From assembly GCA_007571105.1 (NCBI GenBank), contig RKRZ01000200.1, positions 1 through 18,455 on the forward strand: DNA of 18,455 bases. The letters are read 5' to 3'. The stretch's first letter is position 1; the number at the start of each line of letters is the position of its first letter. The stretch comes from Gammaproteobacteria bacterium. GTDB taxonomy: Bacteria > Pseudomonadota > Gammaproteobacteria > Poriferisulfidales > Poriferisulfidaceae. Of the stretch, positions 1-6,552 are shown one piece after another. The position numbers and the translations under genes were made by a program. Below the pieces are notes generated by a model. It saw nothing but the letters and a program-made list of their open reading frames with translations. It ran no database searches and was not told the origin of the DNA.

Positions 1-137
1 TTGTGTAGGAGTGTTTTGGGGAGAGTGGATGGGTACCTGCGGTAGATCTGGGACCCATAAAAAATTGGTGTGACCATTTCGGAGTATTCGCTCACTCTCA
101 CCACAAAAGACGCAATGCCGGGTTACGTTTTTACTGT

Positions 138-151
138 CCCCCCCCCCCCCC
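138..151. repeat. poly-C tract of 14 bases
   Basis: Fourteen consecutive C residues lie just before the point where the glycosyltransferase reading frame becomes recognisable. Upstream (1-137) no frame resembles the start of a glycosyltransferase, and the downstream frame has a TGA at 71-73. A loss of one C or a gain of two would join the downstream frame to an open frame that begins with GTG at 70. Such tracts can be slippage switches in LPS genes, but they are also typical of errors near contig ends. The sequence alone cannot separate these. Confidence 0.8.
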
Positions 152-841
152 TCGATATTAATTTCGGCAGTCATTCTGTTCAATGGTCCCACTTCAGACT
201 TGGAGGCGGTGTGTGCTCCCTATCCCAATACCCGCATCACAACTGGAGAACTCACCGGATTCGGGCCAACTCGCAATGTGGCGGCAAGCCAGGCTAAAAA
301 TGACTGGATTCTGGCGATTGATAGCGACGAATGGTTTGACGAAGAAATGCTGGATGCAATAAACAATTTCTCACCAAGTAGTAATCGAGAGATCTATGGC
401 GTCATCCGAAAGAACATTTACCTAGGCAAGGAGATGCGGTTTGGAACTTGGGGGCCATTCAAAATCATGCGACTATATCACTGTCAGCATACCCAGTACA
501 ACGCACGAAATGTACATGAAAAAGTGATCATTCCCGAAGGAGGCGAGATAATTATGCTTCCTGGAATACTCTGGCACGAATCAATCGTATCCCTTGATCA
601 GCATCTTCACAAAATGGTCATGTACTCGGCAAACGGAGCCGAAGACAGAATTGTCAAAGGCGGGAGAACTTCTCCTCCAAAAGCTGTTTTTCGGTTTGTA
701 TGGATATTCATTAGGACCTATGTGCTCAAGTGGGGATGGCTCGATGGCTGGAGAGGTTTTCTCTGTGCGATCTGGGAAGCCAATGCAAACTTCTATAGGC
801 ACATGCATTGTTATTTACACCTCAAGGATATCGACAAATGA
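152..841 (+). CDS. family 2 glycosyltransferase (LPS core/WaaE-like), N-terminally truncated
   Basis: This is a GT2-type (GT-A fold) sugar transferase, probably acting on lipopolysaccharide or another surface glycan at the cytoplasmic face of the inner membrane. The visible frame contains a second-strand-like segment ending NGPTSDLEAV, in the place of the usual DSGSTDxT motif. It is followed by TGFGPTRNVAA and the acidic metal/nucleotide motif AIDSDEW, about residues 39-45 counted from the TTG at 200. Further on are RNVHEKV and a LWHES...LDQHLHKMVMYS segment, as in WaaE/KdtX-like enzymes. The frame ends at TGA 839-841. The first strand and nucleotide-binding turn, about 30 residues, are missing. 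No good start codon or ribosome site exists in frame; TTG 200 is the longest conventional choice. The gene looks AT-richer than its neighbours, as surface-polysaccharide genes often are. Acceptor and donor sugar cannot be told. Confidence 0.75.
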   Translation, partial: SILISAVILFNGPTSDLEAVCAPYPNTRITTGELTGFGPTRNVAASQAKNDWILAIDSDEWFDEEMLDAINNFSPSSNREIYGVIRKNIYLGKEMRFGTWGPFKIMRLYHCQHTQYNARNVHEKVIIPEGGEIIMLPGILWHESIVSLDQHLHKMVMYSANGAEDRIVKGGRTSPPKAVFRFVWIFIRTYVLKWGWLDGWRGFLCAIWEANANFYRHMHCYLHLKDIDK

Positions 842-911
842 TTCAAGGAGACAAGCCATAGCATGGATCTCCCCACACAAATTCAAACACACCTTCAAAA
901 TCCAAATTTCT

Positions 912-937
912 CAGAGCCTCAAGGTGCTCTGTAAAAT
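912..937 (+). promoter_or_regulatory. small hairpin and -10-like hexamer before the QueD-like gene
   Basis: In the 137-base gap after the glycosyltransferase, CAGAGC at 912-917 and GCTCTG at 926-931 form perfect 6-bp arms around an 8-base loop. The -10-like hexamer TAAAAT follows directly at 932-937. No convincing -35 box stands 16-18 bases upstream. The hairpin lacks a T-run, so it is a poor terminator. The downstream leader ends in GAGGAG at 965-970, eight bases before the GTG start at 979. Confidence 0.25.
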
Positions 938-978
938 AACGGAAATTCACCTCAATTCATTACAGAGGAGAAATTCGC

Positions 979-2190
979 GTGAAATGTCTTGAATGCGAGA
1001 CAGAACTGGACACTTTGGATGCCGCGCATCTCAGCGCATGCTGTGGATTAACCGTGCAGGAATATGCGCTGCGGCATGGATTTCCCTTGGAAATGCTGGT
1101 GTCGCCGGATGCGTGTGACCGTGTCGAAGATGAAGCAGATTGGCCAGCCAGCCCGCACCAGGGCAGCCGCACGGCATTAATCACCTGGTCGGCACTTCAA
1201 ACTGCGGGGAGTGTGAGAGAAGGGGGCGGTTGGCAATGGATTCCCGGGGAAATTCGCATGCTGGACAGTCTGTTGTGGCTTCAAGAGCAGTTGCATTCGC
1301 TGGGGTTTGATTTCCGGCAGGAATACACGACGGCAGGCAACAGCCATCGCATCGTTGCACGTAATTGCCTCAAGCGCCCTCCGGAGAAGACTCCGGAAGT
1401 CGCATTTGCGGATATGTCTGAGGTGGAACGTCGAGATTACGCGGCAATTGTTTTGGCGCGCGCCGCATTGCGCCGAGATGAGTATGTGTTTATACAAGCG
1501 CCTAAAAGCGAAAATCTCGAATCCCTGTGCCAGTGGTTGATGTCAGCACTTGACATTGACATCAGTCATCTGGATGCTTTGGATGAGCGCCATTATGTGC
1601 GCACCACCTCACCAGATGACACTCGCCGCCTCATTGAGGGGCTTCTGCCGCAATTGCGCCAGATTCCTGGGCAAGAGGAGCGTCTCTATGAAGAAGGGAT
1701 GCGCGCTACCATTGTCAAGGAGCAGGGCATTGATGCGGCACATTTCATCACTGACCACCCCGGCGCATGTGCAAATCTGCATGGTGGGCATTATTCGGTC
1801 CACTTCAAGATTCACGATCGGATTGATCCATCCACGGGCTTTGTCATGGATTACGCCGACCTCAAACGGATTGTGAAGAGTCGGATCATAGAGGTGTTGG
1901 ACCATCACACCCTGAACTATGCAGCACCGGAGTTGACGTGGCGTTCCAGCACGGAGTTTTTGGCTATCTGGATGTGGGAGCGCTTGATTGACTATCTTCC
2001 ATCCTTGCGGGAATTGGAGATTCACGAAACGCAAACCTCTTATTGCCAATATCGAGGACCCACTCTGGAAGAATATCGCAAAGTGGGCCCACAGAGTCTG
2101 CTGCGACATTTTCAAGACACGGATTTGGGCCTCCGCCGTAAGCGAGAAGGCAAAGCTCCGCCGCTGCGCGTGATCAATCAGTCCGAGTGA
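979..2190 (+). CDS. zinc-finger / LAGLIDADG-like / 6-pyruvoyl-tetrahydropterin synthase (QueD-like) fusion protein
   Basis: This protein of 403 residues starts at GTG 979, with GAGGAG eight bases upstream. Residues 1-45 resemble a Ros/MucR-type zinc-finger module: C3-x2-C6, then H17-x3-C21, GLTVQEY and a following HGFP segment. Residues 60-240 are unassigned by sequence. Their predicted pattern is two helix-strand-strand-helix-strand-strand repeats (about 66-130 and 152-230), which recalls a degenerate monomeric LAGLIDADG fold; this is inference. Residues 250-360 are a PTPS/QueD domain: AAH with H255, CANLHGGHY with C264 and H268, tGFVMDYADLK, LDHHTLN (D308, H309), STE (T325, E326) and HET (E350). 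The usual HGHxY reads HGGHY, so one zinc histidine position is changed. QueD makes 6-carboxy-tetrahydropterin for queuosine, and relatives make biopterin or folate intermediates. Which reaction, if any, occurs here is unknown. The stop codon lies next to moaE, so the two are probably co-transcribed. Confidence 0.7.
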   Translation: MKCLECETELDTLDAAHLSACCGLTVQEYALRHGFPLEMLVSPDACDRVEDEADWPASPHQGSRTALITWSALQTAGSVREGGGWQWIPGEIRMLDSLLWLQEQLHSLGFDFRQEYTTAGNSHRIVARNCLKRPPEKTPEVAFADMSEVERRDYAAIVLARAALRRDEYVFIQAPKSENLESLCQWLMSALDIDISHLDALDERHYVRTTSPDDTRRLIEGLLPQLRQIPGQEERLYEEGMRATIVKEQGIDAAHFITDHPGACANLHGGHYSVHFKIHDRIDPSTGFVMDYADLKRIVKSRIIEVLDHHTLNYAAPELTWRSSTEFLAIWMWERLIDYLPSLRELEIHETQTSYCQYRGPTLEEYRKVGPQSLLRHFQDTDLGLRRKREGKAPPLRVINQSE

Positions 2191-2201
2191 GGGACGATCG
2201 C

Positions 2202-2642
2202 ATGGATGTGCGGATCGTAGCGGAGGCGTTCGACCCATTGGAAGAAATCCGGCAGTTCCAATCTCGCCATCCGGAGTTGGCGCGCCACTGCGGGGCGAGA
2301 ACGCAATTCATCGGTACCATGCGCGAGCACAATGAAGGGGACGCTGTACGTGCCATGCGTCTGGAGCATTATCCTGAAATGACGCAGGCGCGTTTAGAAG
2401 AAATTGCAGAGGCTGCATGCATAAAGCATGAACTGTCTGAAGTTTTGCTGGTGCACCGTGTTGGCGATATGCAGCCCGGTGACGACATTGTGCTGGTGGC
2501 GGTTTGGGCTGCCCACCGAAAAGCGGCTTATGAAGGCAATCGAGAAATCATGGAGGCGCTCAAATCAACGGCGCCGTTCTGGAAGCGCGAAGAACTGGAG
2601 GATGGGTCTCAGCGCTGGGTGGAGAGTAATACGGAAGGCTGA
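2202..2642 (+). CDS. moaE: molybdopterin synthase catalytic (large) subunit MoaE
   Basis: MoaE pairs with the thiocarboxylated MoaD subunit to put the dithiolene sulfurs into cyclic pyranopterin monophosphate, giving molybdopterin in the cytoplasm. The family's FIGTMREHN segment, the LEHYPEM motif and the active-site stretch LKSTAPFWKREE are all present. The two lysines (K121 and K128 from ATG 2202) match the spacing of E. coli K119 and K126. Length is 146 residues, normal for the family. A GTG at 2187 overlaps the preceding stop codon and gives five more residues. ATG 2202 is preferred because a GAGTGAGGG purine run lies about nine bases upstream and the MDVRI start matches homologues. No moaD is in the window, so the small subunit must be encoded elsewhere. 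The gene ends two bases from the convergent moeA stop. Confidence 0.95.
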   Translation: MDVRIVAEAFDPLEEIRQFQSRHPELARHCGARTQFIGTMREHNEGDAVRAMRLEHYPEMTQARLEEIAEAACIKHELSEVLLVHRVGDMQPGDDIVLVAVWAAHRKAAYEGNREIMEALKSTAPFWKREELEDGSQRWVESNTEG

Positions 2643-2644
2643 CG

Positions 2645-3907
2645 TTAGGTAATGCTGTCGAAGGGGACGACGTCGACATGCTCCCCCACTTCGACCTGGC
2701 CTTGCTCAAGCGAGAGCACAATAAAGCAGTTCGCCTGGCTCATTGACGTCAAAATTCCTGAACCCTGCATGCCGGTTTTTGACACGGAGTAATTGCCGTC
2801 TTCATCCTGGCTCAGAATGCCGCGCTGGTATTCAACGCGCCCGGGACGTTTGCGCAGTGGGGTTGAGGCAGGAACATTCAACCGCAAGGGCGTCGAGGGA
2901 GTCGCACCGGCCAACTGCAGCAAAGCAGGGCGCACAAATTGGTAAAACGTCACCATGACCGAGACCGGATTGCCGGGCAACCCGAAAAACAATGCTTCTC
3001 CCAAACGGCCAAAGGCCAGCGGACGCCCGGGTTTGATTGCCACTTTCCAGAAACTCACTGAACCCATTTCTTCCAGCACTTCCTTGACGTAATCCGCCTC
3101 ACCCACGGACACGCCGCCAGACGTGATCACCATGTCGGCTTGCTCGGCTGCAGCGCGGAAGGCCTGTTCAACAGCTTTGCGATCGTCGCGAATCACGCCC
3201 ATGTCCAGTGGCTCAACATGCAGGCGTTTCAACATCGCGGCCAAGGTGTAGCGGTTGCTGTTATAGATGCAGCCTTCTTCCAGTTCTTCGCCAACCTCAC
3301 GCAATTCGTCTCCGGTTGAAAAAAAAGCGATACGAGTGCGCCGAAATACCGAAACTTCTGCAATGCCAACGGAAGCAAGCAAGCCCACATCTGCCGGCGT
3401 CAACCATCGCCCGGCACGCAGCACGACACTGCCCTCGGCAATATCTTCGCCCGCTGCACGGACATTTTGTCCGGCAGTCTCGCCAGGAGAAATCTCAATT
3501 TCCGTCTCGCCCACGGCACGGACGCGCTCTTGAATGACGACCGTATCGGCACCTTCAGGAATCAAGCCGCCCGTCATCACGCGGACGCATTCCTGTGCGC
3601 CCAAGGTGTCCGCATACGGGTGCCCGGCAAAAGCCGTGCCTATTAACGTGAAGGAGATGGATTCATCCTGAGGCAGATCTTCCCCTCGCACGGCATAGCC
3701 ATCCATGGCGGAGTTGGCATGGCCCGGCACGTCGAGCGTGGATTGGATGTCCGCTGCAAGCACACGGTCGAGTGCATTCGCGATTGCGACGACTTCCGTA
3801 TCCTGGACGGGCTGAACAATTGGGCGGATTCGCGCAGCGGCTTCTTCGGGCAGGATCGACTGTACGTCGAAGTCGTCCATGCAACTGGGATCGGGTGCGC
3901 GGTTCAT
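2645..3907 (-). CDS. moeA: molybdopterin molybdenumtransferase MoeA
   Basis: MoeA inserts molybdate into adenylylated molybdopterin, the last step of Mo-cofactor assembly. The protein has 420 residues, close to E. coli MoeA (411). The N-terminal region holds the conserved NSAMDGYAV motif (D69). Residues 185-325 form the MoCF-biosynthesis domain with FSTGDEL, ITSGGVSVGEADYV and FFGLPGNPVSVMVTF. Residues 340-415 are the C-terminal beta domain. Its ATG overlaps the TGA of the upstream Smr gene as ATGA, which suggests translational coupling and supports this start. A second ATG nine codons in is possible. A run of eight As at 3319-3326 encodes the Phe-Phe pair and leaves the frame intact. The gene converges with moaE with almost no spacer, so the 3' ends of both transcripts probably overlap. 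Confidence 0.95.
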   Translation of the reverse strand: MNRAPDPSCMDDFDVQSILPEEAAARIRPIVQPVQDTEVVAIANALDRVLAADIQSTLDVPGHANSAMDGYAVRGEDLPQDESISFTLIGTAFAGHPYADTLGAQECVRVMTGGLIPEGADTVVIQERVRAVGETEIEISPGETAGQNVRAAGEDIAEGSVVLRAGRWLTPADVGLLASVGIAEVSVFRRTRIAFFSTGDELREVGEELEEGCIYNSNRYTLAAMLKRLHVEPLDMGVIRDDRKAVEQAFRAAAEQADMVITSGGVSVGEADYVKEVLEEMGSVSFWKVAIKPGRPLAFGRLGEALFFGLPGNPVSVMVTFYQFVRPALLQLAGATPSTPLRLNVPASTPLRKRPGRVEYQRGILSQDEDGNYSVSKTGMQGSGILTSMSQANCFIVLSLEQGQVEVGEHVDVVPFDSIT

Positions 3908-4434
3908 GATCGAGATTTGCGAATCAGAATATTGACAGCGCCGGTATTGCCGGGAACGCTGTGGAAGCCTAAGACTTCAGAATGCTGCTGCAGAATGTGA
4001 ACCGTTACTCCTTTGATAAGAGAACCTTCCGAATGGGAGCGCATTCCTTTGCCATGAATTAAGCACAAGGCGACGCGTTGCTCACGTTGTGTGTCCTCAA
4101 TGACACGATAGATTTCTTTGGCTGCTTGCTCGGGTTTGAGGCCATGCAGGTCAAATTCTCGTGGAACAGGTTTCAGGCGACCTTTGCGCAAATTTTGGTA
4201 TTGCTTGTCCAACAGACCTGGGCGGCGCCAGTCCAGAATTGCCTGGCCTTGGATGGGCTGAATGTGCGGAAGAGTGAAGGCAGGATCCTGCTCCGCCATC
4301 GAAACTTCAGGCTTGGCAGATTGCCGAGCCGGTGTGGTGGCACGCTCGGATCGGGAGCGCTTTCCCAAAGGGGCGACTCCACGCATGCTTTCTTTGAAAA
4401 GCTCAAGATCGTCATCGCATGTGCGTTCCATCAT
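3904..4434 (-). CDS. Smr-domain protein (YdaL/SmrA-like putative nuclease)
   Basis: This protein has 176 residues with a C-terminal Smr (small MutS-related) domain at about 92-174. The domain has FDLHGL (94-99), CLIHGKGMRS (about 124-133) and GNTGAVNILIRK, a variant of the usual GGxGA segment. Stand-alone Smr proteins of proteobacteria are thought to nick or cleave nucleic acids; some bind RNA on stalled ribosomes. The first 90 residues are charged and low in conservation, with the DDDLELFKESMRGVAPL start common to YdaL-like proteins, followed by a basic stretch. Two ATGs open the frame; either may start it and no strong ribosome site is visible. It overlaps moeA by four bases and is probably co-transcribed with it. 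Nothing in the sequence links the function to molybdenum. Confidence 0.85.
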   Translation of the reverse strand: MMERTCDDDLELFKESMRGVAPLGKRSRSERATTPARQSAKPEVSMAEQDPAFTLPHIQPIQGQAILDWRRPGLLDKQYQNLRKGRLKPVPREFDLHGLKPEQAAKEIYRVIEDTQREQRVALCLIHGKGMRSHSEGSLIKGVTVHILQQHSEVLGFHSVPGNTGAVNILIRKSRS

Positions 4435-4473
4435 GGGATTCCGTTGCGTAGCGAGAATCTGTCTTCCGGCTTG

Positions 4474-4517
4474 TAAAATGCCGTTGCCGGAGCGTGGCAG
4501 ATGCGACCGGCATTTTA
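4474..4517. repeat. perfect 10-bp inverted repeat with -10-like arms, between smr and surE
   Basis: TAAAATGCCG at 4474-4483 is repeated in inverse orientation as CGGCATTTTA at 4508-4517, separated by 24 bases. It lies in the 127-base gap between the divergent Smr gene and surE. Each arm opens with the -10-like hexamer TAAAAT on the strand that reads into the palindrome and towards one of the two genes. It could be an operator, a pair of facing promoters, or an RNA hairpin in both leaders. No good -35 boxes were found, so the promoter reading is tentative; the repeat itself is exact. Confidence 0.6.
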
Positions 4518-4561
4518 GCGAAGGATCATGGCAAGCGCGATTAAGAGGGGCAAATTAGCCC

Positions 4562-5317
4562 ATGCATTTGCTTTTGAGCAATGATGATGGCTACCAGGCC
4601 CCGGGCCTGAAATGCCTTGCTGACCGTCTGTCGGAATTGGCTGACATTAGCGTGATTGCGCCGTCGCGGGACCGGAGCGGTGCAAGCAATTCGTTGACAC
4701 TGGACCGAAATTTGCATATCCACAAGGTGGCAGAGAATTTCTACTTTGTGGATGAGGGTACGCCTACCGACTGCGTGCATTTGGGCATTACAGGGTTTCT
4801 TCCACAAGAACCGGACATGGTTGTGTCCGGCATCAACTGCGGCGCCAATCTTGGCGATGCCGTGTTGTATTCCGGCACCGTTGCCGCCGCCATGGAAGGG
4901 CGCACGCTGGGTCATCCGGCTTTGGCGGTGTCGATGGTTTCGGATGACCCGCAACATTATGAAACCGGTGCAAGAATCGCTTGTTTGCTGGTGCGTCAAT
5001 TGACGCAGCACATGCTGGACCCCGAGACCATTCTCAACGTCAATGTTCCCGATGTGCCGTTTGCTGAATTGCGCGGGTTGCAGGTTGCTCGTCTGGGAGA
5101 TCGCCATCGTGCTTGTCCGGCGGTTCGCGTGCAGGACGAGAATGGGGATGAGACGTGGCAAGTCGGTCCGCACGGAGCGGATCGAGACAGTGGCGAAGGC
5201 ACCGATTTTCACGCAGTTCGGGCCGGTTACGTCTCAGTGACGCCCCTGCAAATTGATTTGACGCGCCACCATGCGTTGGCATTTATGCGTGAATGGCTGC
5301 AACAGGTGCCGTTGTGA
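4562..5317 (+). CDS. surE: 5'/3'-nucleotidase SurE (stationary-phase survival protein)
   Basis: SurE is a metal-dependent phosphatase that dephosphorylates nucleoside 5'- and 3'-monophosphates, and in E. coli also exopolyphosphate. It starts MHLLLSNDDGYQAPG with the metal ligands D8 and D9. S39 in the APSRDRSGAS loop and N92 in VSGINCGANLGDAVLYSGTV complete the known metal site at the family's positions. Its 251 residues match the family length. The start is ATG 4562; a GAGGGG at 4545-4550 lies 11 bases upstream, slightly far for a ribosome site. It is the first gene of a rightward cluster with pcm, yqaA and nlpD, as in many gammaproteobacteria. The pairing with pcm is old and suggests a shared role in repairing or recycling damaged molecules during starvation. 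Confidence 0.97.
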   Translation: MHLLLSNDDGYQAPGLKCLADRLSELADISVIAPSRDRSGASNSLTLDRNLHIHKVAENFYFVDEGTPTDCVHLGITGFLPQEPDMVVSGINCGANLGDAVLYSGTVAAAMEGRTLGHPALAVSMVSDDPQHYETGARIACLLVRQLTQHMLDPETILNVNVPDVPFAELRGLQVARLGDRHRACPAVRVQDENGDETWQVGPHGADRDSGEGTDFHAVRAGYVSVTPLQIDLTRHHALAFMREWLQQVPL

Positions 5318-5973
5318 GTTTGGCTTACGAAACTGAAGCGGGAATGAAGTCAGAGCACCGATGCGAGCATCTCGTTGCGCGGTTGCGTGAGAAAGGGATT
5401 AAAAACGAAGAGGTGTTGCAGGCAATCGGGCGCACCCCACGGCATCGCTTTGTCGGCGGTGCTGTCGCGCGTCGCGCATATCAGGACGATGCGTTGCCGA
5501 TCGGATATGAGCAAACCATCTCACAGCCCTTTGTGGTTGCTTTGATGACGCAGGCGCTGATGGAATCGGAGCGCCCCGAAAAAGTCTTGGAGATCGGCAC
5601 GGGCTCAGGCTATCAGTGTGCGGTACTTTCGCATCTGGTGAAGCGGGTGTTCAGTGTCGAGCGCATCCCGCAGTTGCACCGAAAGGCTGCGCGCTTGCTG
5701 CATGACTTGGGCTATCGAAACGTGATGACGCGGCAGGGTGACGGGACTGAAGGCTGGAGTTCTCAAGCGCCATTTGATGCGATCATGGTCACGGCCGCGG
5801 CGGCGACGTTTCCCGAAAAATTGGCAGAACAGTTGCGTCTCGGCGGCTGCATGATGGTTCCCGAAGGTCTGGCGGAACACGTGCAAATGCTGGTGCGCTA
5901 TATTCGGCAGGAAACGGGATTTGAGCGCAAGGAATTGATTGCGGTGCGCTTTGTCCCATTGATTAGCGGGTGA
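5314..5973 (+). CDS. pcm: protein-L-isoaspartate O-methyltransferase Pcm
   Basis: Pcm uses S-adenosylmethionine to methylate isoaspartyl residues in aged proteins, starting their return to aspartate. The sequence shows the PIMT hallmarks in order: RHRFVGG near the N terminus, DDALPIGYEQTISQPF, the SAM-binding VLEIGTGSGYQ, the VERIPQL acidic loop, GDGTEGW, FDAIMVTAA and a terminal VRFVPLISG. GTG 5314 overlaps the surE stop as GTGA and has an ACAGG seven bases upstream, so it is the preferred start (219 residues). ATG 5293 lies inside surE and would add seven residues. ATG 5344 would give 209 residues, nearly the 208 of E. coli Pcm. The stop codon is directly followed by the ATG of the yqaA-like gene. 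Confidence 0.96.
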   Translation: MSLAYETEAGMKSEHRCEHLVARLREKGIKNEEVLQAIGRTPRHRFVGGAVARRAYQDDALPIGYEQTISQPFVVALMTQALMESERPEKVLEIGTGSGYQCAVLSHLVKRVFSVERIPQLHRKAARLLHDLGYRNVMTRQGDGTEGWSSQAPFDAIMVTAAAATFPEKLAEQLRLGGCMMVPEGLAEHVQMLVRYIRQETGFERKELIAVRFVPLISG

Positions 5974-6552
5974 ATGGTGCGAATGTTCAGAAGCTTGTAC
6001 GACTGGTCGCTGGCGCAAGCAGTGCGGCCCCATGCCCCGCAGGCGTTGGGCATCGTAAGCTTTGCGGAGGCCGTGATTTTCCCCATTCCGGTTGATGTGA
6101 TGCTGGTGCCGATGACCATGGCGCGACCAGAGCATTGGATGCGCTATGCCAGCATTGCCACGATCACTTCAGTGCTCGGTGGAGTGCTGGGTTATTTCCT
6201 GGGTACGTTTTTCTATGAATTCAGCACGGCATACATTATTTCTGCGGACAATGAAGCGTTGTTGCAAGCACAGGAATTACTGCAGGCTTACGGGTTCTGG
6301 GTAATTTTTATTGCTGCATTTATGCCCATTCCTTACAAAGTCTTCACGCTGGCGGCAGGATTCTTGACGATGTCGCTGTGGTTGTTTGTTGTGGGTTCCA
6401 TCGTTGGTCGTGCCGCACGCTTCTTCTTGGTCGCAGGCTTGGCGCATGTGCTGGGCTCACAGTACGAGGCGTGGATTCGCCGGCATATTGAGCCTATTGG
6501 CTGGGCTCTGGTTGCGGCATTTATTGCCTTTTTGGGAATGCGGGAATGGTGA
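5974..6552 (+). CDS. YqaA-like inner-membrane protein, DedA/SNARE-associated (VTT) family
   Basis: This is a 192-residue integral membrane protein of the YqaA branch of the DedA/VTT superfamily. Hydrophobic segments lie at about residues 23-46, 60-84, 108-130, 134-158 and 172-188. The first contains the SFAEAVIFPIPVDVML re-entrant motif. Residues around 112-145 carry AFMPIPYKVFTLAAG and GRAARFF, the family's proline-containing loop and arginine motif. Superfamily members act as lipid scramblases or flippases and affect membrane potential and envelope integrity; the function of YqaA itself is not established. ATG 5974 abuts the pcm stop. ATG 5983, giving the start MFRSLYDWSL, fits homologues equally well. 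The position between pcm and nlpD is common in beta- and gammaproteobacteria and suggests expression with the envelope gene nlpD. Confidence 0.88.
   Translation: MVRMFRSLYDWSLAQAVRPHAPQALGIVSFAEAVIFPIPVDVMLVPMTMARPEHWMRYASIATITSVLGGVLGYFLGTFFYEFSTAYIISADNEALLQAQELLQAYGFWVIFIAAFMPIPYKVFTLAAGFLTMSLWLFVVGSIVGRAARFFLVAGLAHVLGSQYEAWIRRHIEPIGWALVAAFIAFLGMREW

Noticed and set aside
912..931. Hairpin after the glycosyltransferase as a terminator
   Set aside because: The 6-bp stem is not followed by a T-run on the plus strand, so it was listed only as a weak regulatory candidate.
1609..2238. Long open frame on the minus strand opposite the PTPS-like domain (209 codons)
   Set aside because: It lies wholly across from a frame with clear PTPS and MoaE motifs, has no recognisable motif or ribosome site, and is a shadow of the coding strand.
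3319..3326. Run of eight As inside moeA as a phase switch
   Set aside because: It encodes a conserved Phe-Phe pair before STGDEL and the frame is intact on both sides, so it is ordinary coding sequence.
4541..5212. Long open frame opposite surE (223 codons, minus strand)
   Set aside because: surE on the plus strand is certain from its metal-site motifs; the minus frame is rich in His, Arg and Gln, typical of an antisense shadow.
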